A DNA stretch of 64,000 nt from Escarpia spicata (Eukaryota > Annelida > Polychaeta > Sabellida > Siboglinidae). The DNA lies in assembly GCA_963995525.1 (NCBI GenBank), contig OZ023217.1:28583819-28647818 (forward strand). Reading direction: 5' to 3'. Made by a program: the position numbers and the translations under genes. Within the stretch, counting starts at the first letter, position 1. Every line of letters begins with the position of its first letter. Below the pieces are notes generated by a model. The model ran no database searches, had not been told where the DNA came from, and saw nothing but the letters and a program-made list of their open reading frames with translations. Shown here piece after piece: positions 27,401 to 33,283 of the stretch.

Positions 27401-30072
27401 ACTGTGTTCTGTTTGTCGTAGATGTCATGTGAGTTGACAGTGTGTTCTGTCTGTCGTAGATGTCGTGTGAGTTGACTGGAGAGAAGGACTCCAAAGAGCT
27501 GCTGTTAGCGTCCATGCACCAGATGGATAATCTCACTCAGCTGGTCAACAGTAGTCTCAAACTGACCCCCAAGCCTGGCCGCACCGAACATGGTAAGATT
27601 TATGGCAGTGCTGCCATCTTCTGTCACATCATGTCAATGACTTGATGTTTGATACCTGTTTGAGGATTTTATGTGTAGTATATTTGTGAATAAATAGGTT
27701 TAATGTTGTGTGTTAAACTTTCTTGAGGTACTTTGCTTTTCCAATAAATTGCATTAGGTATTTATTTTGCTATGGTGTAAAAAGAAACTGATACGCTCGC
27801 TAATAAACGCTGATAGATGCTGTTAGACACCATTGGATGCTGTTAGATACTGTTAGACAACTGTTAGAAGCTGTTAAATGCTGTTAGATGCATTTTTCAA
27901 CATGAATTCACCTGTGTAACTCTGGTTACAATGTGTGATGTGTGTAATTCTGGTTACAATGTGTGTTGTGTAATTCTGGTTACGATGTGTGATGTGTGTA
28001 ACTCTGGTAAGTCTGGTCTGGTTACAATGTGCGATGTGTGTAACTCTGGTTACAATGTGTGTTGTGCTATGTCTGACAGGTGCTGACGGTGGTGACGCTT
28101 CGGCTGACAAGAGCAAGGTGATGTTGCATCTACCTTCTAAGCCAGTGCTGGACACCACAAAAAACCTCAATGAGTTATTGACTCATCTACTGGTGAGTCA
28201 TGCAAGTCACTCTACAGTATGAGTCACTTATGTATTTCAGTTTGCTACTAATTTAGCATAACTGTGTGTAGCGGTTTATTCAGAGACCTGTGACCCATAA
28301 TCTTGGTTGAGTACACATTGTTCAGACTTGCCACATTGAACATATTTCTTGTAAACAGTACAGATTGTTATTTGAATGGAGGAATGTGGCCGTATCCCGG
28401 TTTTATACGGATTTGCTTGAAATGGAAAAATCATAATAAAATTAATATTTTCTTGTATTCAGTATCGTACAAGTATAACATGAAATTACACATTTAAAGT
28501 GCTCAATGAGAAAGTACTTTTGATCTTTGGAACTTTCTTGATACAATTTAGCAGATATGTTTGTCATAAGTATATTTCAACCAACAAATGTTGTGGGTCT
28601 AATTGTTACACTACTCACTCGCCTATCGTTAGTACCCAGAGTTCCACACTAGAATGAATCAGCATTCTTATTATCCAGAGTGCCATGGTGCAGCGGGACC
28701 AGGAACACGAGGCGCTCAAGGCTGAGCTGCAGCTAGCACAGCAGAAACTGACAGCGCTCGCCAGCATTGGTCAGCACAATGTGACAGGCGACCAATCAGA
28801 CGGCAGCAGTCGACGCAGCAGTGCAGAGATGATCGACGCGACTGACACGGGCCACACCGACATAAGCCGGAGAGACAGCAGCGAAGTGTCACAGCCGAGT
28901 CGACCAGACAGCTTCGTGTCAGTCGACTCATCAATGTCGGAGTCAACGGAGGTGCCTGACACACAGCGATACTCACAGACATCATCTGTCGATGATGACT
29001 CCGGTGAGTTGTGTGATCAATGACACTATTGATGACATTGTCAACAAGCTTTGGGTATTGTTGACAATTGTTAACAAATGTACAGGGAGCCAGGGTGATA
29101 TTTATAAATATATTATTGTGGTCAAATTATAAAACATTTTTGTTCATTAAAACATTTGGAGTTCACAATATTAGAATATATTTATGAATGCCCCCAAAAA
29201 CCGTTGCATAGCTTTTATGGATTTGTCATCCATTTGAACAACTGTTATATAACAACTTAATAACAATAGTTTCCTTAAATTAGTTGTATATGTAGCATGT
29301 GCAGTCATGCATTTTTTTACATCATTAGTCAATGTATAAACATTATGTTTACATTCCATGTTAGGGTAACATGGTTCGAGGAACATCCAACTCTGGTGAA
29401 CTGTCTCCACAGATACTGGAATATATTTACATGCAGCTGTTCACCTGTGTTGAAGGTTAAAAAACAGATAAAGAGTCAAATGATATTAAATAAATTGTGG
29501 TTCATTGGACAACATTAAGACAGTCAAGATGGTAGAATAAATTTGGTTTTAATATATAGAAGTTTTTTTATTATTTGGAAGTGAAGTTATTTATTATTAT
29601 TATTAATAGTTTATTATTATTATTTTATGACAGAAACAATGACTTCTAACATTGGAATGACGATCAGAAATGTTGACACATCTTGTTTCTGTCAACAGCC
29701 GTCTTCTCGGTGACATCGCTGTCAAACGACTCTGTGAGTGACACGCAGCCTCCGCCACCACCTGACCTGATTGGACCAATCACAGAGCAGGTGGAGGAGG
29801 ATGACCTGCACTACAACCTGGATGACCTGCCCCTCCCCCCACCCCCCCTCGAGCATCTGCCACTCCCCCCGCCCCCCCTGGAACACCTAGGGGAGGGGGC
29901 AGAGGGAGATGAGGAGACGGAGACTGATGAGGAGGAGGATGAGGTCACAGAGGTCACTGCACCGTCCCAGCATAGTCCCAACAGTGACACGATGTCATGT
30001 GATGTCACCGACACAACCGACTCGACCGACACTGACTCGACGGGCACAACGGTCGTTGGAGCAAAGTTTTAG
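331..30072 (+). CDS. ARHGEF11/12: PDZ-RhoGEF/LARG-type Rho guanine nucleotide exchange factor, 3' part (18 exons, 5'-partial)
   Basis: Join: 331-469, 1902-1982, 3818-3904, 4412-4653, 4972-5118, 5536-5615, 7514-7639, 10064-10181, 12288-12466, 12945-13191, 13886-13973, 23065-23265, 25050-25321, 25856-25965, 27460-27592, 28080-28192, 28679-29003, 29699-30072. All introns are GT-AG and all phases agree, giving about 1,019 residues to a TAG stop. The product should exchange GDP for GTP on RhoA, linking G12/13-coupled receptors to actomyosin at the membrane. Visible are the serine-rich linker with RSESL, a full DH domain (about residues 170-395; QRLTKYPLL in its last conserved helix), a full PH domain (about 400-525; ends at a KKWFRYI helix), an acidic/proline-rich stretch, a probable coiled coil (EHEALKAELQLAQQKL) and an acidic tail. 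DH-PH residues follow human ARHGEF11/12 closely, including the ATDKRAFF segment of the PH surface reported to bind active RhoA. The PDZ and RGS-like exons are not in the window. Identification of the family is firm; paralog assignment is not meaningful for an invertebrate. Confidence 0.95.
470..1901 (+). repeat. Intron 1 with 35-bp minisatellite at about 481-706
   Basis: Directly after the donor lie about six copies of a 35-bp unit (core CCCCACAGGACAGGGC, then ACTTGTGTCTCACTGT). Each unit contains TGTCCCCACAGG, which looks like a 3' splice site. A (CA)n tract lies near 1196-1215. The rest shows nothing recognisable. Confidence 0.85.
1902..1982 (+). CDS. ARHGEF11/12: RhoGEF exon 2 (Ser/Arg-rich linker)
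   Basis: The acceptor is TTTTGCCAACAG and the donor is GTATAA. It encodes ISALSRSESLNKK and a basic stretch. The SLSRSESL motif also occurs in the linker of vertebrate ARHGEF11/12, a known 14-3-3/kinase-type region; regulation here is inference. Confidence 0.88.
2713..3035 (+). repeat. 40-bp minisatellite, 8 copies, in intron 2
   Basis: The unit is CCAAACCCTCCACTCCCCCA then CCAGTACATGGTGTAGTGGT. CCAGT and CAAGT variants alternate from the second copy on, which implies an 80-bp higher-order unit. Long reading frames on the minus strand are by-products of the repeat. Confidence 0.95.
3818..3904 (+). CDS. ARHGEF11/12: RhoGEF exon 3 (linker before DH)
   Basis: The acceptor is CCTTTCAG and the donor is GTAAGT. 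It encodes DVQVDEQTLKALNQSGSSS followed by NSSLS. It lines up with the SDVD...QSASSSTSSLS segment of vertebrate ARHGEF11, so the match is specific to this family. Confidence 0.92.
4412..4653 (+). CDS. ARHGEF11/12: RhoGEF exon 4 (approach to DH domain)
   Basis: The acceptor is either ...CACCAG before 4412 or CCAGTAG before 4415; both keep the frame, a possible NAGNAG-like tandem acceptor. The donor is GTGGGT. It contains HHHDDSDFEAEIELPP and then PKDILRKLKPKEKKRQDVLN, equivalent to the human segment that enters the first DH helix. Confidence 0.93.
4972..5118 (+). CDS. ARHGEF11/12: RhoGEF exon 5 (DH domain, first conserved region)
   Basis: It encodes ELIHTEKAHVRNLKVM and then LFPNLEEIIQVH. The Glu codon spans the exon 4/5 junction and is the conserved DH CR1 glutamate that contacts the Rho switch 1 region in characterised Dbl proteins. 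The donor is GTATGT. Confidence 0.97.
5536..5615 (+). CDS. ARHGEF11/12: RhoGEF exon 6 (DH domain)
   Basis: The acceptor is CTGTTTCCAG and the donor is GTGAGT. It encodes ALNNEFKSRKKLNPVIQN and IADILLSK, the middle DH helices. It ends in phase 0. Confidence 0.95.
5712..7513 (+). repeat. 40-bp minisatellite filling intron 6 up to the exon 7 acceptor
   Basis: There are about 44 copies of GGAGCAGGGATAGTGACTGT then GTGCTTTGGTTGACTGTCTA. The last unit supplies the actual acceptor TTGGTTGACAG of exon 7. Early copies read GACTGTCTAG; later ones read GACAGTCTAG, so the acceptor-like AG is present in the 3' copies. Confidence 0.95.
7514..7639 (+). CDS. ARHGEF11/12: RhoGEF exon 7 (DH domain)
   Basis: It encodes FSGEAGEKFRTASAIFCRNQ, SHALEMLRNRQRKDQKLLQ and FLQ. 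It matches the human FSGPGEEKLKHAAATFCSNQ region in register. The donor is GTCAAT. The upstream pyrimidine tract is poor because it is made of minisatellite sequence. Confidence 0.96.
7929..9798 (+). repeat. 16-bp minisatellite array (1.9 kb) in intron 7
   Basis: There are about 115 copies of GTGTGGTGAGAAGACA and the GTGTGGTGTGAAGACA variant, with short GTGTG expansions at 8920-9760. The plus strand is G/A/T-rich and nearly free of stop codons on the minus strand. The resulting long HTTLSSHHTVFSPH-type frames (up to 651 codons) are judged non-coding. Confidence 0.97.
10064..10181 (+). CDS. ARHGEF11/12: RhoGEF exon 8 (DH domain, QRLTKYPLL helix)
   Basis: The acceptor is TTGTGTTTCCAG and the donor is GTGAGT. 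It encodes SPLCRRFDLKDLIPTAMQ then RLTKYPLLIENLLKYT. This is the CR3 helix, the most conserved DH segment and part of the Rho-binding surface. Confidence 0.98.
10650..12019 (+). mobile_element. pogo/Tc1-mariner-like non-autonomous element (1,370 bp)
   Basis: The element starts CAGTAGGCCCTCTCTTTAGC and ends in the inverted equivalent (CCTCTCTTCAG... on the other strand, with ACTG at the right edge). It is flanked by TA on both sides. Subterminal repeats of the GGTGTCC...GAGGGAC type occur at both ends. No transposase with a DDE motif is seen; a 44-codon frame from 11550 may be a relic. Confidence 0.72.
12288..12466 (+). CDS. ARHGEF11/12: RhoGEF exon 9 (last DH helices)
   Basis: The acceptor is TTTGACCTGCAG and the donor is GTCAGT. 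It encodes NTEEHRNLQRALQCTKDI, LNYVNQAVKDSENHQKLVEL and QRRLVM. It aligns with the human ILNYVNQAVKEAENKQRLE helix. Confidence 0.97.
12652..12963 (+). repeat. 61-63-bp tandem repeat containing copies of the exon 10 splice acceptor and first codons
   Basis: There are five units. Four pseudo-acceptors (AG ending at 12696, 12759, 12822 and 12883) have the form CTTGTAGAACCTAGACCTGA, and the true acceptor follows at 12944. Each copy also keeps CACAAGATGATCCA from exon 10. If a 63-bp copy were used as an exon, its frame would end at the TAG of the next acceptor. Confidence 0.95.
12945..13191 (+). CDS. ARHGEF11/12: RhoGEF exon 10 (DH-PH linker and PH strands)
   Basis: It encodes NLDLTRHKMIHDGPLTW, then IDLHVVLLEDILVLLQK, then FTHSPIIKLTNLLTRNVAT. 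It follows human ARHGEF11/12 almost residue by residue. The donor is GTACGT. Confidence 0.98.
13195..13440 (+). repeat. Degenerate (TCTGTC/CATC)n tract in intron 10
   Basis: Pyrimidine-rich tetra/hexanucleotide repeats (TCTGTCTGTCC, CCATCC) start right after the exon 10 donor. Frames through it are low-complexity and not coding. Confidence 0.85.
13886..13973 (+). CDS. ARHGEF11/12: RhoGEF exon 11 (PH domain)
   Basis: The acceptor is TTCTGTCAACAG and the donor is GTAAGT. It encodes DKRAFFLVSTSGLG and PQIYELVTNTVEERKK. The hydrophobic FFLV run matches the PH patch of ARHGEF11 reported to contact GTP-bound RhoA. Confidence 0.97.
14075..15080 (-). mobile_element. piggyBac-like element (1,006 bp) with TTAA target duplication
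   Basis: TTAA occurs at 14071-14074 and 15081-15084. The termini are CCTTTATAGACCTGG and, on the other strand, CCTTTACTGACCGG. A minus-strand frame at 14668-14853 encodes an acidic stretch (MSDSEKCSDDDSCPSDDD) typical of piggyBac transposase N-termini, then a stop; the DDD core is missing. Internal blocks CATATTTAGAAAGAACA occur twice. Confidence 0.75.
15085..17567 (+). other. Intron 11 sequence without recognised feature
   Basis: AT-rich sequence with scattered stops in all frames. No exon with matching phase, RNA gene or clear repeat was seen. Confidence 0.6.
17568..18380 (+). repeat. 26-bp minisatellite in intron 11
   Basis: There are about 31 copies of ACTTGGTGAAGTAGTGACTT then GTGTGG. 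A larger pattern (units with GTCTTGGTAAGGCAGTG and with GACATATTTGG) recurs about every 230 bp, so the array was amplified in blocks. Confidence 0.95.
18381..22650 (+). other. Intron 11 sequence, mostly featureless
   Basis: There is a short imperfect repeat of the CCAGGTAGGC(C/T)CTGGG type near 19855-19960. Open frames such as 18426-18740 or 18773-19210 lack similarity that I recognise and have no consistent splice context; I do not call them genes. Confidence 0.5.
22651..22850 (-). repeat. SINE-body fragment, copy 1
   Basis: It shares long blocks with 33424-33640: GACTGCTCAAA, CAGACCTGT, TCCACCACTGTCT, and CTGAG(T/A)GAACTGGAGCAA. The tRNA-like head seen in the other copy is absent. Confidence 0.65.
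23065..23265 (+). CDS. ARHGEF11/12: RhoGEF exon 12 (end of PH domain, acidic/proline region)
   Basis: The acceptor is GTTTGTTACAG and the donor is GTGAGT. It encodes WFRYITDAAEAFKSKE, completing the PH C-terminal helix with its invariant Trp, and then SPSPISVPPPTVTLP and EDRPEKEERPVSWDEP. Confidence 0.94.
23663..24623 (+). mobile_element. Second TTAA-flanked, piggyBac-like MITE (961 bp)
   Basis: TTAA lies at 23659-23662 and 24624-24627. The left end CTCTTTCCTGAGTAA and the inverted right end GGTCGTTTCCCGGCAA are similar but imperfect. No transposase domain is visible. Confidence 0.45.
24945..25027 (+). repeat. Dispersed repeat copy next to exon 13
   Basis: It contains ACAAATCAAAGTAAGACAAA and TCATATATAATAGCAT...GAACAAGGGAAGAA, and nearly the same sequence occurs at 38175-38258. 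It ends about 22 bp before the exon 13 acceptor. Confidence 0.7.
25050..25321 (+). CDS. ARHGEF11/12: RhoGEF exon 13 (Glu/Pro/Ser-rich region)
   Basis: The acceptor is CATTGTCTAG and the donor is GTCAGT. It encodes PSPLSEPPPKLLVEPEVE, then SPVSESESKEPELPFEPNK, and an acidic run. It appears disordered with SP sites, so phosphorylation is plausible but not shown. It is in frame with both neighbours. Confidence 0.88.
25856..25965 (+). CDS. ARHGEF11/12: RhoGEF exon 14 (helical segment)
   Basis: The acceptor is TGTGTGCACAG and the donor is GTGAGG. It encodes EKLRVKNQEVLKAMSEKKK then LVAELLDIPMGDYEHIAE, a charged amphipathic helix predicted from sequence. The downstream intron begins with only 7 bp before a MITE. 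Confidence 0.92.
25976..26386 (+). mobile_element. PIF/Harbinger-like MITE (411 bp)
   Basis: It starts GGTTCACACTGG and ends (inverted) GGGCCTGTTCACACTGG. It is flanked by TTA at 25973-25975 and 26387-26389. Internal inverted blocks include TGGACGCGAACGGTACGC in two places. There is no coding capacity. Confidence 0.7.
27010..27470 (+). repeat. 38-bp minisatellite containing copies of the exon 15 acceptor and first codons
   Basis: There are about 12 units of GTCGTAGATGTCGTGTGAGT then TGACAGTGTGTTCTGTCT. ATGTCGTGTGAGTTGAC is also the first 17 nt of exon 15. Several copies keep the AG (GTCGTAG, GTCATAG, GTTGTAG); others have GTGG and have lost it. Confidence 0.95.
27460..27592 (+). CDS. ARHGEF11/12: RhoGEF exon 15
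   Basis: The acceptor is TGTCTGTCGTAG and the donor is GTAAGA. It encodes MSCELTGEKDSKELLLAS then MHQMDNLTQLVNSSLKLT. The start was chosen because phase 0 from exon 14 and phase 1 to exon 16 both fit. The first six codons are shared with the upstream repeat units. Confidence 0.9.
27900..28075 (+). repeat. 27-bp-type imperfect repeat before exon 16
   Basis: Units of CTGGTTACAATGTGTGATGT with GTGTAACT are repeated six or seven times. A looser GCTGTTAGATA repeat lies just upstream (27790-27895). Confidence 0.85.
28080..28192 (+). CDS. ARHGEF11/12: RhoGEF exon 16
   Basis: The acceptor is TATGTCTGACAG and the donor is GTGAGT. It encodes GADGGDASADKSKVMLHLP then DTTKNLNELLTHLL. It is a hydrophilic link into the coiled coil and in phase with both neighbours. 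Confidence 0.9.
28679..29003 (+). CDS. ARHGEF11/12: RhoGEF exon 17 (coiled coil, Ser-rich tail)
   Basis: The acceptor is TTATTATCCAG and the donor is GTGAGT. It encodes MVQRDQEHEALKAELQLA then QQKLTALASI, a heptad-like helix, followed by RRSSAEM, RRDSSEV and other basic-directed serine sites. The C-terminal coiled coil of ARHGEF11/12 mediates oligomerisation in vertebrates; its role here is inference. Confidence 0.93.
29699..30072 (+). CDS. ARHGEF11/12: RhoGEF terminal exon 18
   Basis: The acceptor is TTCTGTCAACAG and the TAG stop is at 30070-30072. It carries two tandem PLPPPPLEHL decapeptides, then an acidic run with EEDE, then repeated TDSTD/TDTDST. The polyproline is a possible SH3/WW/EVH1 ligand. 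The end (GAKF) is not a classical PDZ ligand. Confidence 0.92.
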
Positions 30073-31765
30073 AGCCATCTGGTGGACAATGTTGACATGA
30101 ACTCGCAAGAGGTCATGTCATTACCTATGAACTCGCCAGGTCATGTGACCTAGTTGAGGCCACATGTCTAATGCATTGTGAGGTCAACAAAGATGGTGGC
30201 ACTGCGTCAATGTCATTGGATGGCTGATGTCGTAAATGAAACTAGGATTGAAGCAGGTTGTCAAGTCCACGATGGCACCAAAGCCAAACTTATTACATTA
30301 CAAGTGTCGATCATGACGTTGTTCTTGAAGCGAGACACATGTGACTATAGAAAGACATCGTAGACAGTTGAAGAGATGTTATTTGGAAGGAGATGAACAG
30401 CAGCATATAGTCGTGTGTACGCAATGTATATAAGTACTTTCTTAGAATGTTTACTCCGACAACTGTTCATTGTTCACTCCGTGGTAGCCCAGCACATTGC
30501 CACCAAACTACTGCTGCTGCCTGATTCCATCAATTCTCTAACAAAGCGATGAATCAACCATTCGTTAAGCAGTGAATCAACCTTTCATTCTTACCTGGGA
30601 AACTGGTTGTAGATTTCTGACAAATAATCTTATTATGAATTTCTTAAAATGAATTTTACTATTGTCTCTTAGTTTTGAAAGTAGAACTATGCAAATCATA
30701 TTGTGGGCAAAACTGATTTATAAAAGTCACCTTCTAGAATTTCATAGCTTCACCAAATGAAACATCATTTACATTTCTTTTACATCATTTCGTTTCAGGA
30801 AATTTTGTTTAGCATTTTAACAATTCTAAAAGGAGCATCTTCAAAATGTTGTACATGTTTACTGTTAACCAAACCAAAAAGGGATGTATTTTTTCAACTT
30901 AAGGACATTTTACAGATGTTTTCTTGTGCAATTGTTTTGCACCAGAAAGACCCGTTTCACAGCCACATTGCAGCTGTCGTGTTAATGAAAGTTCCCGATG
31001 GTAGTCAAATAATTTTATAATCTTAAAGGTAGACCACCTTATTGTGTGTATATGTTGTACAGTGTCATTATTACCAAGGTAACTTTCTCAACCCAACTGC
31101 TGACATCTGACTGCAGTTGCTAGTGACCAAGTAGTTCTGTCAGGGCGACTACCCTTCAGTATCGCCACCAGTTAACGTGTAAATATAATTAACGATAAAT
31201 GTATGTGATAATGCTAGCAAGCTCCGTAGTAAATTCTCTAGTGATTCCTCGAAATGTTCACACAGAAACACGTGATCCTCTCACAGTTCTGTCACCAGCA
31301 CTGCCTTCCTACCCAAAGAACCATCGTACTCGAGCTGAGTGGCCTTTATGCTGCAGCTGAGTACACGTGCACTTGTATGGCCTTAGCTTCATCCTTGCTC
31401 TCGTCCAATCGCTTGCAGCCGCACACTCGCACAATGCAAACTCTCGCTGTAACATGTGCCGCCGCCACTCACTTTGTATAAATTACTTGATTCTATATTT
31501 TAGTATATATATCTGTCTGCGCGGATGCATGTGCAATTGCAAGCAATCGGGCAAGGCCTTGTGTGTGTATAGTATGACTGGAAGGCGAGCCATAGTGGCA
31601 CCATCTGGTGTAACCAGGAGCTGCCAGTGTTAGCTGCCATGTTTCGCTGCCATACATACTCCGCCTCCCTGGGGAGTGCCGGTCTACATGTAACAAAAGT
31701 AAATATGTTTTGTATCATGAATGTGTATATTGTCTTTCCTACAAATAAAAAGGAACCAAGCATAG
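30073..31765 (+). other. ARHGEF11/12: RhoGEF 3' UTR (predicted)
   Basis: No coding signal. AATAAA is at 31744-31749, followed within 40 bp by a GT-rich stretch (TAGTGTGGTTGTTTG), the usual layout of a cleavage/polyadenylation site. Earlier sites could also be used. Confidence 0.55.
31744..31749 (+). terminator. Candidate polyadenylation signal of the RhoGEF gene
   Basis: AATAAA with a downstream GT-rich element. It is the first canonical hexamer on the plus strand that I noted with such a context after the stop codon. Confidence 0.5.
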
Positions 31766-33188
31766 TGTGGTTGTTTGCAGGTTGTTCTGTGCCGTAGTCA
31801 ATGCATGTTTATGTGCTTCACAGTATTCCCATCCTTGCGAGAACCATGGGGCTACTAGGGCTGCCAACTAATGAGCTCGTAAAGAAAATCCATCATTAAT
31901 CATAATCCATTGATTAAAGGAGCTTTTATAAAATGCCAAAGCCACCTTTGTATCACTGAAGACACTATTTGCGTGATACACAAGTGAAAGTGTTGCAGTG
32001 ACATGTCTTTATGGTGACAGTTTCCAGTACACGAGATCACTGTTAAGGAGCGAAATTGATTTCAAAGAGTAAAATGGGCCTTATGAGCTCATAAGAATAT
32101 TAGTGAAACGGTCCCCAGCACCCCTGGCATATCTGCCTGACAAAACGTGGATTGATCACCAATCATCATCCAAAATTTGAAAGCGAGTAATTTTATTAGT
32201 AAATGCCATAATGAATCAACAAAGAGCTTGCAGATGGTCGGACGGGTAACTACGTTCTTTACTGGGATTGCTAATGTTGGTCATGCAGAACAAGTTGTAT
32301 TATGTCCCATTTGCTGTTTCCATCTGTCTTGATCCCTGCCACGTGTGTGCACCCATCAACAAATAGCAATTCTAGATAAAACCCTCATTAACCCAGCACA
32401 ATGTTGGTTTATCCATTGTGGCATTAACCAACTGTACTGCTCACTTTCAAATTGAGGCGTTTTTTGTGTCGATGGTAAAACCATGTTTCAACTGGTCAAT
32501 ATGCCAGGGTACTGATGTATCGGCAGTCCCTGGCTCTCAAGGATAATCATATCCTAGAGTTGAATAGTATTGGACCATCCAAGCCCAGACTAAAACACAA
32601 CCACCCAATCAAAAACTACAATACAACCACAAGTCAGTAAGCTTGTTTGACTGACCTTTATAATTATTGTTGTCAGAAACTAATTTTGTACATGTGATTC
32701 TCAAATGCAGATGCATTCACCTACATCATGGGATCATGAGACATTACATAAGTTCTGTAGCATTTTAGAATACGTTTACACATTCACATTTCACAATTTA
32801 TCATATCTGCATGAGGTATGATAATTATTTAAAATGTAATTGTATAAGTCTGACGTCAACTCATTTACAAGAAACCATATTCTTACATAAGAAAATAACG
32901 CTGTAAACCACCGACACATTATGGGCAGTCATGTTATTCAATGAACCGAATTACTATCATAATTCCCTGAAGTTTGTTTTGATGTAGTTTTACTGGTCTG
33001 CCACTAGGACAACATTATTACCCATAATCTGTGTTTCTGATGCAACACATACCCAGTCTCCTAGCAGATTGTATTCATGATTAGTCAACTGTTCTCTAAT
33101 TCCAGTCCTCTATTTTTTCAGTCTCTGTAGTTCAGTTCTCCGTGTGTTTGTTCTGTCGACCGCGGGGACCCATAAGAGACTGGCAGGT
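31766..33188. other. Intergenic region between convergent genes
   Basis: It separates the 3' ends of the RhoGEF and NIT2 genes and includes the NIT2 3' UTR on the minus strand. A dispersed repeat copy lies at 31898-32118; the rest is unrecognised. Confidence 0.6.
31898..32118 (+). repeat. Dispersed repeat, copy A
   Basis: It matches 55798-56020 in the same orientation. Shared blocks are AAAATGCCA, GGTGA(A)AGTGT, TTTCAGTAC(A/G)CGAGATCACTG and AGCTCATAAGAAT.TTAGTGA. No termini or coding capacity were recognised. Confidence 0.7.
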
Positions 33189-33283
33189 TCAGTTACTGCT
33201 GAGGTCGATCACCTTATAAATGTCCTGGCGTCTCTGCTTCATCAGTGGCATCTGACTGCGAATCTTCTTCACAAAGTCCAGGT
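33189..33283 (-). CDS. NIT2: NIT2 exon 9 (terminal)
   Basis: It begins after CATCAG. It encodes [18 protein letters not shown] and [13 protein letters not shown], then TGA at 33191-33189. It matches the human DLKKLAEIRQQIPVFRQKRS tail. Confidence 0.96.
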
